This document shows, in pieces, positions 29,189 to 38,370 of a stretch of DNA of 64,000 nt (positions within the stretch are counted from its first letter, which is position 1; the number at the start of each line of letters is the position of its first letter). A model generated the notes under the pieces. That model was given only the letters and a program-made list of their open reading frames with translations, made no database searches and had not been told where the DNA came from. Location of the stretch: assembly GCF_028768465.1 (NCBI RefSeq), contig NZ_CP118225.1:3329001-3393000 (forward strand), given 5' to 3'. Origin of the DNA: Rhodopirellula sp. P2. Its GTDB lineage: Bacteria; Planctomycetota; Planctomycetia; Pirellulales; Pirellulaceae. The position numbers and the translations under genes are program-made.

Positions 29189-29668
29189 TCAATTCAGCCA
29201 GCGGCACAGAAGCACGCAGCGGTCTCGTGACGTCACGACGGAATGCCATGACGAATCCGATTGCCAACCCAGTGTGGGGGACGGCACCGAATGCAGAGAG
29301 TCTTCTCGCAAGCCGATGGGCATGCTGAACGCGACGGGCTGGTCATCGACGGTGAGCACGCGTGAACTCACCCACGAGTCAGTCAGGGTTGACCGAACAT
29401 CGCAGTCGCACTGGGACGTCCATTGGCAAAGGCAATCAGAACCTGATTCTGAAGGCTTGGCTTCTGCACAGCCCGATGCGGTCGATTGGCAGCACGAAGC
29501 GGTGACAGGTTCGACAGATGCACAGCATCCCGTTGTCACCGAGGCATCCTCAGAGACCGATGCGGCGCAGCAACACGGAGGTTGCAACATGGGCCAAAGG
29601 CACAACGCGAGCACGGCCAGCAACGCTGGTGCTCGAAGTGTCGTTTGGGGCCATGCAGTCGGTCTCAT
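29189..29668 (-). CDS. Secreted cysteine-rich protein, second of a pair
   Basis: The ATG at 29668 is preceded by AAAGGA seven bases away. The 159-residue product has a signal peptide (LRAPALLAVLALCLWPMLQPP) followed at once by CCC and paired cysteines (GCC, SCC, CLC, CDC), 15 in total, mostly between residues 32 and 90. The C-terminal half is Ser/Val-rich with a final RDRCVLLCRWLN. No family is recognised. Order and strand suggest co-transcription with the downstream Cys-rich gene and perhaps with the metalloprotease 143 bases upstream. Confidence 0.7.
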   Translation of the reverse strand: MRPTAWPQTTLRAPALLAVLALCLWPMLQPPCCCAASVSEDASVTTGCCASVEPVTASCCQSTASGCAEAKPSESGSDCLCQWTSQCDCDVRSTLTDSWVSSRVLTVDDQPVAFSMPIGLREDSLHSVPSPTLGWQSDSSWHSVVTSRDRCVLLCRWLN

Positions 29669-29811
29669 AAGTTCCTTTCTACGCAACAAAGCTGGAACGG
29701 GTCGAGAGATATTCTCGAAAAACGCCTCAGACGCGATGCCGTCAGACGTCAACGCTCGCTTTCGAAATGGCGAAAACGTAGCCGAATCCGCCATCTTTTA
29801 AGTCCGTGCAA

Positions 29812-31284
29812 TCAGTTCGAAGGTTGCGGCAGCGAGACGTTTTGAGACGCTCCGTCGCTGTTCACGACCACGATTCGATGAATTGCCGTGCCCGGTTTCA
29901 TGTTTTGGATTTCATCGAACGTGAGTTCCATCGACTTGGGATGGTCGGCGGCTCCTGCGTCGTGGGATCCGTATTCGCGAAAGGTTTCGATTCGATCTTG
30001 GGAATGGAATCCGATCCACGGGATGCCGGAGTCACTGTGGATGCGAACGAGCTTCGCCGCTTCATCGACTTCGACATCGGGACGTGAAGTTTCATCACTG
30101 GTCGCATCGAGTTGAAACCAAGGGCTCCAGCGAAGGAACGAAGCGCTGACGGGTGAAAAGTACGCTTCTTGCTGGGGCGAGAACTCGCGGGGTTGTTTGT
30201 TGTGCTTGCTGGGCGGATCAGTGAAGGTGAACACGCGGTGAAAGTGATCGAATCCTCGCGTCATGATGCCCATGTTGTCGGTGCAGTGAGGCAATCCCAT
30301 CGCGTGGCCGGTCTCGTGCAAGGTGGCGCCGATGGTGGTGGACGCCAGGGCCCAGATTGTCCCACGGAATGCACTGTCGTCGTGAACATGGGTGGCGTCG
30401 ACCGCGGTGTCGTCTTGGAAAACATCCATTGCCGACTGAATGTCACGCGGCCAGCAGAACACCGACGCACTGCCGAACAGTCCCAGGTTGGCTCCGCCCA
30501 AAGCGGTGTGTCCGAGCATCTTTCCCGTTCGTGGGTCTTTGCGAGTGTAGGCCGCCAGGACGACGTTCTTGGCCATCGGGTCAGGGTGTTCTTCGTTGAT
30601 CCACCGGCGAACGCGTGGCCACCAGCGATTGTTGTCAGCTTGAGCGTAGTAGTCCTGTTTGTCTTCGTCGCCTTTCCAGGTGTGCACGATCACTTGGCCG
30701 TTTTCGTCGTGTTCCAATGCAAAGGTTCGGGGGCCGTAGCCCAGGTCCTTCATCCGTTCGGCGGTGAACGTTTGCATCAGCAAGGCGGCGGTGCGAAGTC
30801 GATTCTCGTAGTCCTGTGTGACCGAATCATCCGGCGCCGCGAAATCTGTTTCTCCGGATTGATCGGTCATCCAGATCAATCGAACGTAGTGCGGGTTGGT
30901 CGGAGGCTTGTAAGTGAGGACCAACTCGGTGGTTGGAGCGGAAGCGTGTTCCAAGTGGAGGACGTTTTTTCCCTCCGAGAGTTCGACCAACGCTTTGAAG
31001 CGTTTTCCATCGGTCAGGACTTTGACCGGGTTCGCCCCGACGGGAGCTTGCTCGTTGACGATGGTCAGGGGGGTGGCGTGTTCAGCTGGCATCGTGCCTC
31101 GCAGCAGGACCACGCTGTAACGGACTTCCGAATTGGATGCGTGGTTCTCGACCTGGATCGCCGCGTCTGAATCGCTGGCAAAGACAGGGGTGGTCTGGGG
31201 AATGATGCTGGCGAAGGCCAGGGCGAGGCAGATCGATGCCAATGGCGTCGCGGCCCGAGGTCGGCGGATGCAGGGAGGTCTCAT
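29812..31284 (-). CDS. Exported metzincin-like zinc metalloprotease
   Basis: A 490-residue secreted protease. The signal peptide includes ATPLASICLALAFASIIPQTTPVFAS. The zinc site is H323-E-T-G-H327-A-M-G-L-P-H333, an HExxHxxGxxH metzincin motif with catalytic Glu324, and a Met-turn lies at GIMTRG (M341). The N-terminal part (about 45-135) looks like a beta-sandwich, and a further beta-domain follows the catalytic region. It resembles the YIL108W-type putative metallopeptidase group (PF12044), though I am not certain. It is the upstream member of a minus-strand run with two Cys-rich secreted proteins. Confidence 0.85.
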   Translation of the reverse strand: MRPPCIRRPRAATPLASICLALAFASIIPQTTPVFASDSDAAIQVENHASNSEVRYSVVLLRGTMPAEHATPLTIVNEQAPVGANPVKVLTDGKRFKALVELSEGKNVLHLEHASAPTTELVLTYKPPTNPHYVRLIWMTDQSGETDFAAPDDSVTQDYENRLRTAALLMQTFTAERMKDLGYGPRTFALEHDENGQVIVHTWKGDEDKQDYYAQADNNRWWPRVRRWINEEHPDPMAKNVVLAAYTRKDPRTGKMLGHTALGGANLGLFGSASVFCWPRDIQSAMDVFQDDTAVDATHVHDDSAFRGTIWALASTTIGATLHETGHAMGLPHCTDNMGIMTRGFDHFHRVFTFTDPPSKHNKQPREFSPQQEAYFSPVSASFLRWSPWFQLDATSDETSRPDVEVDEAAKLVRIHSDSGIPWIGFHSQDRIETFREYGSHDAGAADHPKSMELTFDEIQNMKPGTAIHRIVVVNSDGASQNVSLPQPSN

Positions 31285-31689
31285 TGAAAACGAACCGTTC
31301 TGGAATGGGTTGGGTGGACTCTGTGATACGAAATTCGCAACTCAATTGGCATCCGAATCGAAGTTCCGCCAGGCTCCTGCGTCCAATGCTCCGTTGCGTC
31401 TGACCAGTCGTTCCGCCAGGAGCAGAAGAAAAGGATCGGGTCCCGTTGGTGTACAGCACCCGCGGGACTGACACGGCCAAAGTGTCTGAGACTTCCTTCT
31501 CGAATGTTCCTAAAAAGTGCGAAACGAATGACGAGGCACGCAGTTTACTTCACTGTTCCGATGGAATTGAATCGGGCTGGCAGTCGGCAAGTTTCTTTCT
31601 GGCGGGCCAGCGTTTCATTGCCCACTGATTTGGCATAGAATTCCGAGCCATCCCTTCCTCCATTCACCCACCCACAGAAGCGTTGCACC
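31285..31689. other. Divergent intergenic region, no gene seen
   Basis: These 405 bases lie between the metalloprotease and the alcohol dehydrogenase, transcribed away from each other. They should contain both promoters. No sound reading frame, hairpin with a T-run or -35/-10 pair was recognised. Confidence 0.4.
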
Positions 31690-32730
31690 ATGAAGGCATT
31701 GTTGCTGACCGAGTACAAAAACATGCAAGTGACGGACGTGGACGAGCCTGAGGTGGGGCCGGACGACGTTCTGGTTCAGGTCGAAGCGTGTGGGATTTGC
31801 GGCAGTGACATTCATGGTTACGACGGCAGCACTGGGCGTCGCATCCCGCCCTTGGTGATGGGGCATGAGGCAGCTGGCGTGGTGGTTCAGGTTGGCGAGA
31901 ACGTCAGCGATTTGGAACTCGGGGCTCGCGTCACGTTTGATTCGATGGTGTCGTGCGGAAGTTGTGATTTCTGCCGCGAAGGGCACGGAAACCTGTGTGA
32001 CAACCGAATGGTTCTTGGGGTTTCGTGTGGCGACTATCGACGTCACGGCGCGTTTGCCGAGCGGATTTCAGTGCCCCGCCGGATTGTCTATCGATTGCCC
32101 GACACCCTCCCGTTTGAACACGCTGCGTTGGTCGAGGCCGTCAGTGTCGCGGTGCACGCGGCGGAACTCACGCCGATTCGGTTGGGCGACACCGCCGTCG
32201 TGGTCGGGGCCGGAATGATCGGTCTGTTGGCGGTTCAGGCTGTGCGAGCGGCTGGGGCGACACAAGTCATCGCCGTGGATTTGAATGACAAACGCTTGGA
32301 AACAGCCGGGGCATTGGGCGCCGACGTGTTGTTGCGAGCTGACCAAGTCGACGTGCCAGAAAAAGTTCGCGAATTGACAGGTGGACGGGGGGCGGATGTG
32401 GCGTTGGAAGTTGTCGGAGCCACGCCCACGATCAAAACCGCCATCGAATGCGTTCGCAAAGGCGGTTCGGTGACCTTGGTGGGCAACGTGTCGCCGACGA
32501 TTGAGTTGCCTTTGCAGTCGGTGGTGACGCGAGAAATTCGTTTGCAGGGCACCTGTGGCTGCAATGGGGAGTACCCGCAGTGCATCGATTTGATGAATCG
32601 CGGCGTGATCAACGTTGAGCCACTGATCACGGCCAAAATTTCTTTGGCGGATGGTCCGAAGTGGTTTGACCGCTTGCATGCCGGTGACGCGGAGCAAATG
32701 AAGGTGTTGGTTTGTCCTCGTTCGGAGTGA
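31690..32730 (+). CDS. Zinc-dependent alcohol/polyol dehydrogenase
   Basis: A 346-residue medium-chain dehydrogenase, probably NAD-dependent. The catalytic zinc site is in EACGICGSDIHGYDG and MGHEAAGVV, and the structural zinc site has four Cys in SCGSCDFCREGHGNLC. The Rossmann loop is VVVGAGMIGLLAVQ, and an acidic residue follows (IAVDLND), which favours NAD over NADP. The sequence is nearest to sorbitol, threonine or galactitol-1-phosphate dehydrogenases. The ORF fits the family length. It stands alone between divergent and parallel neighbours, so the natural substrate is unknown. Confidence 0.93.
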   Translation: MKALLLTEYKNMQVTDVDEPEVGPDDVLVQVEACGICGSDIHGYDGSTGRRIPPLVMGHEAAGVVVQVGENVSDLELGARVTFDSMVSCGSCDFCREGHGNLCDNRMVLGVSCGDYRRHGAFAERISVPRRIVYRLPDTLPFEHAALVEAVSVAVHAAELTPIRLGDTAVVVGAGMIGLLAVQAVRAAGATQVIAVDLNDKRLETAGALGADVLLRADQVDVPEKVRELTGGRGADVALEVVGATPTIKTAIECVRKGGSVTLVGNVSPTIELPLQSVVTREIRLQGTCGCNGEYPQCIDLMNRGVINVEPLITAKISLADGPKWFDRLHAGDAEQMKVLVCPRSE

Positions 32731-32836
32731 GATCCGAAGCCAGATGACTTTTCGACGTTGACATTGAAGGCGGCGTGAAACTAGTTTCCCACCGTCGTCT
32801 TCCGCGGACTACCCACTGACCGATTCAGGACAAAAG

Positions 32837-33622
32837 ATGAGCGACCCGTTTGCAAGCCGAATGCGCTCGTATCCCTCTCCCGAGCCTGCTGCGGCAAGGT
32901 CTGAACAGCGGCGTCGTCCCCTGTCGATCGTTTCGCCGCTGCACTACACGCCGTCCTACGAGTATCCGTTGGTGGTTTGGCTGCACCACAGCGGCCACAA
33001 TGAATTGCAGGTCGAACAGGTCCTCCCGCACATCAGCGTCCGGAACTACGTCGGGGTCGGGGTCCGAGGGAACCAGGCCACCGATGTCCGCGGTTGGGGG
33101 TTTGATTGGGCCGAAGGGAAGTCTTCCATCGCCACCGCTCGCGAATCCGTGGTCGAGGCGATCGAGCACACCCAGGCGGAAATGTCGATTCATGCCAGTC
33201 GAGTTTTGATCGCGGGCTATGGCAGTGGCGCCACGATGGCCTGCCGAATCGCATTGATGGAACCCGAGCGATTTGCCGGGGTAGCGATGATGGGCGGGCA
33301 ATTCCCCACCAGTCAATCGGTGATGCGAGAGTACCATCGGCTTCGGGAGCGACGTCTGCCGATTTTGTGGCAGCAAGCCATCAATGGCGTCGATGATTGC
33401 CCCGAACAACTGAAGCGTGGCATCCTGGCTGCGGAATCCATCCGAGCGCGTGTTGAAATTCGCCAGTACCGAGGCGATGATGTCATGAACGCGGTGGCGC
33501 TGCGTGACATGGACCAGTGGTGTTTTGATAACATCATCCAGCCACGTTCCGAGTCCACCGCGGAAAATTCGACGGTTCGTCCCAGCGAGGGATTGTCACC
33601 GATCGATTTCTCCGCCAATTGA
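32837..33622 (+). CDS. Alpha/beta hydrolase fold protein, catalytic residues apparently lost
   Basis: A 261-residue protein of the phospholipase/carboxylesterase or esterase-D type: PLVVWLHHSGHNE near residue 44, then VLIAGYGSGATMACRIAL at 123-140. Aligned to the usual AGFSQGGxMA, the nucleophile Ser falls on Gly129, although S130 is adjacent. Near the C terminus the expected His-containing GHE region reads YRGDDVMNAVALRDMDQW. Both lost residues suggest a pseudo-enzyme. No signal peptide is seen. The response regulator starts ten bases after its stop, so the two may be co-expressed. Confidence 0.75.
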   Translation: MSDPFASRMRSYPSPEPAAARSEQRRRPLSIVSPLHYTPSYEYPLVVWLHHSGHNELQVEQVLPHISVRNYVGVGVRGNQATDVRGWGFDWAEGKSSIATARESVVEAIEHTQAEMSIHASRVLIAGYGSGATMACRIALMEPERFAGVAMMGGQFPTSQSVMREYHRLRERRLPILWQQAINGVDDCPEQLKRGILAAESIRARVEIRQYRGDDVMNAVALRDMDQWCFDNIIQPRSESTAENSTVRPSEGLSPIDFSAN

Positions 33623-33632
33623 TCGCCACTTG

Positions 33633-34028
33633 ATGAACACCCCTGCCCAGTCAGTTAGTGCCACCTCCACCGCGAAAATCCTTGTTGTGGATGACGATGC
33701 GGAAATCATCGAGGCGGTTTCGTACGCTTTGGAAACCAATGGCTACCAAGTGGTGATTGCCCGAGATGGCAACCAGGCACTTGCGTTGGCGGAATGCGAA
33801 CAACCACAGCTGATGATCTTGGACATGATGATGCCCAAGCGAAGTGGATTCTTGGTGCTCGAAAAGATGCGGCGTGAGAACGAGTTGCCGGTTCCTGTGA
33901 TCATGATCACGGGCAACGAAGGCAGCCGGCATCAAGCGTACGCAGAATTGCTGGGCGTCAGCGAGTACATTCGCAAGCCATTCGCGATCGAAAAATTGCT
34001 GGAAGCGGTTGAACGATTGCTGAAATAG
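33633..34028 (+). CDS. Single-domain response regulator
   Basis: A 131-residue receiver-only protein of two-component signalling. Acidic residues D20-D22 (ILVVDDDAEI), phosphoacceptor D64 (LMILDMMMP), Thr in VIMITGNE and Lys in EYIRKPF are all present. It lacks an output domain, so it should act by protein contact, as CheY or Spo0F-type regulators do. The start at 33633 follows the hydrolase stop by ten bases. Longer forms reading into the hydrolase gene are not credible. A tad pilus cluster lies downstream in the opposite direction. Confidence 0.92.
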   Translation: MNTPAQSVSATSTAKILVVDDDAEIIEAVSYALETNGYQVVIARDGNQALALAECEQPQLMILDMMMPKRSGFLVLEKMRRENELPVPVIMITGNEGSRHQAYAELLGVSEYIRKPFAIEKLLEAVERLLK

Positions 34029-34051
34029 TTCGCGTGTTGGGTTGGATCACC

Positions 34052-34067
34052 GAGCCCTTTCGGGCTC
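34052..34067. terminator. Short hairpin between convergent genes
   Basis: GAGCCC-TTTC-GGGCTC lies just after the response regulator gene and overlaps the tadC stop codon. The stem is only six bases and has no U-run, so its activity as a bidirectional terminator is uncertain. Confidence 0.45.
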
Positions 34068-35052
34068 ACTGAAGCATCTGGCGATACATGTTGATCGCAG
34101 CGGGCCCAACCAGCACCACGAAGATGCCTGGGAAGATGAACAGCACCAACGGGAAGATCATCTTCACGGCTGTCTTGGCTGCTTTCTCTTCTGCGATTTG
34201 GCGTCGTTTGGTTCGCATGGAATCGCTCTGCACACGAAGTGCTTGGGCGATACTGGAACCGAATTTGTCCGCTTGGATCAGGATCGATGCCAATTGCTTC
34301 AGGTCGTCCACTCCGCTGCGATAGCCCAATCCGGAAAGCACTTCGCTGCGGGGGCGACCGAGTTGCAGTTGTTGGTTGGAGATCGAGAATTCTTCGCCGA
34401 TCGCTTTGTGGCTCTTTTGCATTTCTTCCGCCACTTTCCGAAGGGCTTGGTCGAGCCCCAGGCCGGCTTCCACGCAGACCACCATCAGGTCCAGCGCATC
34501 GGGCAGTCCCAGGAAAATCTTTTCGCGACGTTTGCCGGCGAGGTAACCCAACACCAGTGTGGGCAGCATGAAGCCAAAGATCATTCCGAGCAGCAGCTTG
34601 ATGATCATTCCCTGAGTCAGTCCGTCGAGAACCGCTCCGGTGACACCACCAAGCATCAGTCCGATGCCCGTGCAGACCAGTTGAATCAGTTTGAAAATGA
34701 CCGGCGCGCTTTCGCGACGAAAGCCAGCGTTGACCAGTTTCTCACGCAGTTTTCCCATCTCGGCTTCGTTGCCGGAGACGGAGCTGGCGATGGGGTTCGC
34801 TGCTTTTTCCAGTGCTTCGGTCAGGGCTTCGTTTTTGGTCCGTTGTTTGTCATCGGCGGGGATGTCGCGGACCCCGCGTTTGGCATCCTTCATCCGCTCG
34901 AGGCGTGATTCAGCAGGTGCTTGGTCGTTCCCGCCCACTTTGCTGAGAACGAACCAAGCGAACGATGTCACCGAAGCAAAAATCGCGATGGTGGTCAGAG
35001 TCAACGGGCTGATGAAGCCGATGAGTTCGGAAGCGATTGAGAGTGTGAACAT
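34066..35052 (-). CDS. tadC: Tad pilus inner-membrane protein TadC
   Basis: A 328-residue T2SF (GspF-like) membrane protein of the tight-adherence type IV pilus system. Membrane segments occur at the N terminus (PLTLTTIAIFASVTSFAWFVL), in the middle (LVCTGIGLMLGGVTGAVLDGL, MIIKLLLGMIFGFMLPTLVLGYL) and at the end (MIFPLVLFIFPGIFVVLVGPA). The cytoplasmic T2SF domain contains PDALDLMVVCVEAGLGLDQAL. It pairs with TadB to form the assembly platform. It is the third gene in the tadA-tadB-tadC order on this strand. Confidence 0.9.
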   Translation of the reverse strand: MFTLSIASELIGFISPLTLTTIAIFASVTSFAWFVLSKVGGNDQAPAESRLERMKDAKRGVRDIPADDKQRTKNEALTEALEKAANPIASSVSGNEAEMGKLREKLVNAGFRRESAPVIFKLIQLVCTGIGLMLGGVTGAVLDGLTQGMIIKLLLGMIFGFMLPTLVLGYLAGKRREKIFLGLPDALDLMVVCVEAGLGLDQALRKVAEEMQKSHKAIGEEFSISNQQLQLGRPRSEVLSGLGYRSGVDDLKQLASILIQADKFGSSIAQALRVQSDSMRTKRRQIAEEKAAKTAVKMIFPLVLFIFPGIFVVLVGPAAINMYRQMLQ

Positions 35053-35118
35053 GGGACTGAGTTGTGCGAAGTGCAATGAGCGAAAGAAAGGAGAGTGCCA
35101 AGCGAGCGGAGGTGGGAT

Positions 35119-36084
35119 CTAGACTTTGATCGTGATGATCTTCTTGATCGCCAAGGCTCCTAGCACCTGAGTGACCAAGGCCATTCCCAGGGCGTATCGT
35201 CCGAGTTCGTCCGAAAAGAGCATCAACACGTATTCGGCGTTGATTTTCAGCATGACCAGGAACAAAACCGGTGGCAGAGCGAGCAGCACAGCACCGCTCA
35301 TCCGACCTTCCCCGGTGAGGGCCTGGATAGTTCCCAGGATTTGCAGGCGTTCGCGGACCAGGTGCCCAATCTTGTGGAGGATCTCGCTCAAGTCACCCCC
35401 GGTTTGTCGCTGCAGAATCACTGCGGTCGCGAAAAACCGAAGGTCCATGTTGGGAACTCGCTCCGCCATGTCTTCGATCGATTCGTCCAACGGGATGCCG
35501 AACTTTTGTTCCTCGAAGCAACGGCGGAATTCCGTCGCCAAGGGAGCTTCCATTTCTTCGCCCACCAGACCAAATCCCGCGTTGAGCGAGTGTCCCGCAC
35601 GAAGAGAACGGCCAAGCAACTCCAGGGCTTCCGGGATTTGTTCCCCGAATCGCTTCAAGCGTCGTTTGCGTTTGAACATCACGTAGAAGACAGGTCCCCC
35701 AACGAACATGGCACCGACAATCGGGCCGAGCAGGATCGGGACGGGAGTGACGACGCAGAGCACGAGTCCCAAGGCAAAGCAAGCTCCACAAATCATGGTG
35801 AACTTGGTCACTGTCAGATCAATGTCGGCTTGCTCAAGGATTTTATGGACCGCGGGAATGCGGTCCATGATGATCTTCAAGATGCCGGTTGTGTCGTCCA
35901 GGTCGTTCAGCAAGAACGACTGGGAGTTGCTCTCAGATTCTGCTCCACGTTTCCCGTGGGCCAATTGAGTCAAGCGATCTTCCGTCGCGGTCGTTTCTTC
36001 CGAAGGCATCAAGACAGATGCACCGAACGCGATGATCGAGGCAACAAAGACCCCGGCGGCGACGATGATGATGATGGATGACAT
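35119..36084 (-). CDS. tadB: Tad pilus inner-membrane protein TadB
   Basis: From ATG 36084 the product has 321 residues with an N-terminal helix (SIIIIVAAGVFVASIIAFGASVLM) and further helices (CGACFALGLVLCVVTPVPILLGPIVGAMFVGG; C-terminal ALGMALVTQVLGALAIKKI). The T2SF domain has EQIPEALELLGRSLRAGHSLNAGFGLVGEEM. It is the platform partner of TadC and receives mechanical energy from the TadA ATPase encoded upstream. A codon 18 triplets earlier is open but unnecessary. Confidence 0.9.
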   Translation of the reverse strand: MSSIIIIVAAGVFVASIIAFGASVLMPSEETTATEDRLTQLAHGKRGAESESNSQSFLLNDLDDTTGILKIIMDRIPAVHKILEQADIDLTVTKFTMICGACFALGLVLCVVTPVPILLGPIVGAMFVGGPVFYVMFKRKRRLKRFGEQIPEALELLGRSLRAGHSLNAGFGLVGEEMEAPLATEFRRCFEEQKFGIPLDESIEDMAERVPNMDLRFFATAVILQRQTGGDLSEILHKIGHLVRERLQILGTIQALTGEGRMSGAVLLALPPVLFLVMLKINAEYVLMLFSDELGRYALGMALVTQVLGALAIKKIITIKV

Positions 36085-36198
36085 GGGAGTGTTGATTGAA
36101 GAGGAGAGTCGAGCGTAAGTTTGCGAAGAGCACTTCAAGGTCGCTTCAGCAGTCGTGACGGGATCGGATCGGCGTCACGACTGGCTGTTCACCTGAAA

Positions 36199-37518
36199 TC
36201 AGGCGTCCATCATGACTCGTTCACGGAAGGCACTGGCGGGCAGTCGCACGCCGGCGGATTCGAGTTTGTCCATGAAGCTTGGGCGAACACCGCTGCAGAC
36301 AAATTGCCCGTGGGCTTTGCCTTCCGCGTTGATGCCAGTTTGATTGAATCGGTAGATGTCTTGCAGGATGATCGTGTCTTGTTCCATTCCGACCACTTCG
36401 GTGATCGCGGTGACTCGACGAGGTCCGCCTTGCAAACGGTTGGCCTGGATCAAAACGTCGACTGCTCCACTGACCTGTTGGCGGATGGCTTTGACCGGCA
36501 AATCAAATCCGGACATCATGACCAGCGTTTCCAGACGAGCGATCGCGTCACGGGGGGTGTTGGCGTGAATCGTGGTGAGCGATCCGTCGTGACCCGTGTT
36601 CATGGCTTGCAGCATGTCCAAGGTTTCACCACCCCGGCATTCGCCGATGATGATTCGTTCAGGACGCATCCGCAAAGCATTCTTGACCAGGTCCGTTGCG
36701 GTCACCGCTCCACTGCCTTCGATGTTGGGCGGTCGAGTTTCGAGTCGCACAACATGGTCTTGTTGCAATTGAAGTTCCGCCGCATCTTCGATCGTCACGA
36801 TTCGGTCTTCGTGACCGATGAACGACGAAAGCGTGTTCAGGAGTGTCGTTTTACCGGAACCCGTACCACCGGCGATGATCATGTTCAGGCGTGCTTTGAT
36901 GCAGCCTTCGAGCAACATCACCATCTCAGGTGTGAAGGCTCGGTAGTTGAGCAGGTCTTCCAGTCGCAGAGGGTTGCTACCGAAGCGACGAATGGAAACG
37001 GCAGCACCGTCGAGCGCCAGGGGCGGAATGATGGCGTTGACCCGCGAGCCGTCATCCAGTCGTGCATCGACCATCGGGCAGGTTTCGTCGACGCGGCGGC
37101 CAACTTTACTGACGATTCGGTCGATGATTTGCAGAAGGTGTTTGCCGTCGCGGAATTCCACGTCGGTCTTCTGCATTTGGCCGTTCTTTTCGACATAAAT
37201 GTTCTTGGGACCGTTGATCAGAATGTCGCTGACCTTGGGGTCCTTCAGGATCAATTCCAAGGGACCCAGTCCAAAGGTTTCATCCAGCACTTCGTCGACA
37301 ATTCGCTCACGCTCTTGTCGGTTCAGCAGCGTGTCTTCGGCATCGCAAAGGTGTTCCACCACCATGCGAATCTCACGTTTGAGCGTGTCGCCTTGGAGGT
37401 CACCAACACGCGAGAGATCCAATTTATCGACGAGCTTGCCGTGGATCCGGCGTTTGATTTGCTCGAATTGTTCCTGGCGATTCGCTTCGGGACGTTGGGG
37501 AGGCGCTGCTTGTCGCAT
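36199..37518 (-). CDS. tadA: Tad/CpaF secretion ATPase TadA
   Basis: A 439-residue hexameric type II/IV secretion ATPase that powers Flp/Tad pilus assembly. Walker A is GGTGSGKTT at 217-225. The Asp box, the Walker B region ([16 protein letters not shown]) and the His-box-like segment ([24 protein letters not shown]) are all visible. The N-terminal part (about 60-200) is the CpaF type. It leads the tadABC set. No flp pilin, prepilin peptidase or secretin gene is in the window, so the rest of the system must be encoded elsewhere. Confidence 0.94.
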   Translation of the reverse strand: MRQAAPPQRPEANRQEQFEQIKRRIHGKLVDKLDLSRVGDLQGDTLKREIRMVVEHLCDAEDTLLNRQERERIVDEVLDETFGLGPLELILKDPKVSDILINGPKNIYVEKNGQMQKTDVEFRDGKHLLQIIDRIVSKVGRRVDETCPMVDARLDDGSRVNAIIPPLALDGAAVSIRRFGSNPLRLEDLLNYRAFTPEMVMLLEGCIKARLNMIIAGGTGSGKTTLLNTLSSFIGHEDRIVTIEDAAELQLQQDHVVRLETRPPNIEGSGAVTATDLVKNALRMRPERIIIGECRGGETLDMLQAMNTGHDGSLTTIHANTPRDAIARLETLVMMSGFDLPVKAIRQQVSGAVDVLIQANRLQGGPRRVTAITEVVGMEQDTIILQDIYRFNQTGINAEGKAHGQFVCSGVRPSFMDKLESAGVRLPASAFRERVMMDA

Positions 37519-37781
37519 GATTCTGATTTCCTTGACGGTGTGTCGGGCACCCGCACAGAGTGCCTGAAATGACTCACCCAACCCTACGACCTAAACGGTG
37601 CGCATGCTGCGAAAACGCAACGCGATCCTGTAAAAAAGAACGCTCTGCAAAGGCTTTGCGGGTTATGACGAGGCTGCGCGTTGGAAAAGATGAACCGTTG
37701 CCGTTGGCAGGGGGGCGGTTTGCTAAGACCACACTCTGCAGCCACCCGCAACATCATCTCAACCCACCGGAAGAGAACACC

Positions 37782-38255
37782 ATGAATCGAAGGTGGACGG
37801 TGCTGCGACGCACCTTGGTTTTGGCGGCTGGCGTTGCCGTCGTGTTTTTCGGATGGAACGAACTCGCCCCTGCGCAGGACAAGGCGGCCTCATCAGGATC
37901 CACGTTGGAAACGAGTGGTTCCAGTCAGGCTACTGAGGACGCCATTCCCAGCGACAGCAATTTTCGGGAGGCCTACTCGGCTGCCTTTTGGCACCGGGAG
38001 GCGGGCGAATTCCAAAAGTCCAGGTCAGCTCTCGAAGCGGCGATCAAGTTGGTAACGCCAGATCGCGAAGTAGCTGATGCCCATCGGACATTGATTTCTG
38101 CGCACTCGGAATTGGGGGACCAAGAACGAATGTTCGAGTCGCCCGAGATCATGGGAAACGCGGTGAGTACATTGATCGACTGTTGAAACATTGACGCTTA
38201 CCGCGACCAGTGCCGTGAGAAGTTGCGAATCGCCAATGCGCTGAAGGATTCCTGA
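37782..38255 (+). pseudogene. Exported TPR-like small protein with in-frame TGA, possible frameshifts
   Basis: ATG 37782 follows GGAAG nine bases away and opens a 134-residue frame with a signal peptide (TLVLAAGVAVVFFGWNELAPAQ) and a helical, TPR-like segment (FREAYSAAFWHREAGEFQKSRSALEAAIKLV). It stops at TGA 38184-38186. After the stop the same frame continues with plausible protein (IDAYRDQCREKLRIANALKDS) to TGA 38253. The -1 frame across 38162-38187 reads GEYIDRLL, which fits between the two halves. Two compensating indels around 38155 and 38187, or sequencing errors, would explain this. Otherwise the protein simply ends at 38186. Confidence 0.55.
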
Positions 38256-38370
38256 TCGTTCTGGCACGCGTTCCACTTTGTTCACTTCAACGCACGCAGG
38301 GGGGTATCAGCGGTTGCTCGGCGTGTGCTTGAATGGTGGTTGGTTTGATTGAGTTCTTCTTGTTTGAGCG

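Noticed and set aside
30169..31170. 333-residue plus-strand ORF inside the metalloprotease gene
   Set aside because: It is antisense to a gene with signal peptide and an HExxHxxGxxH motif, and has no recognisable feature of its own.
32758..32787. TTGACA with TAGTTT downstream as promoter of the hydrolase-response regulator pair
   Set aside because: The spacing is 18 bases and the -10 match is poor; not enough to call.
36121..37572. 483-residue plus-strand ORF opposite tadA
   Set aside because: It is antisense to an intact secretion ATPase with Walker and His-box motifs; composition is typical of an antisense frame.
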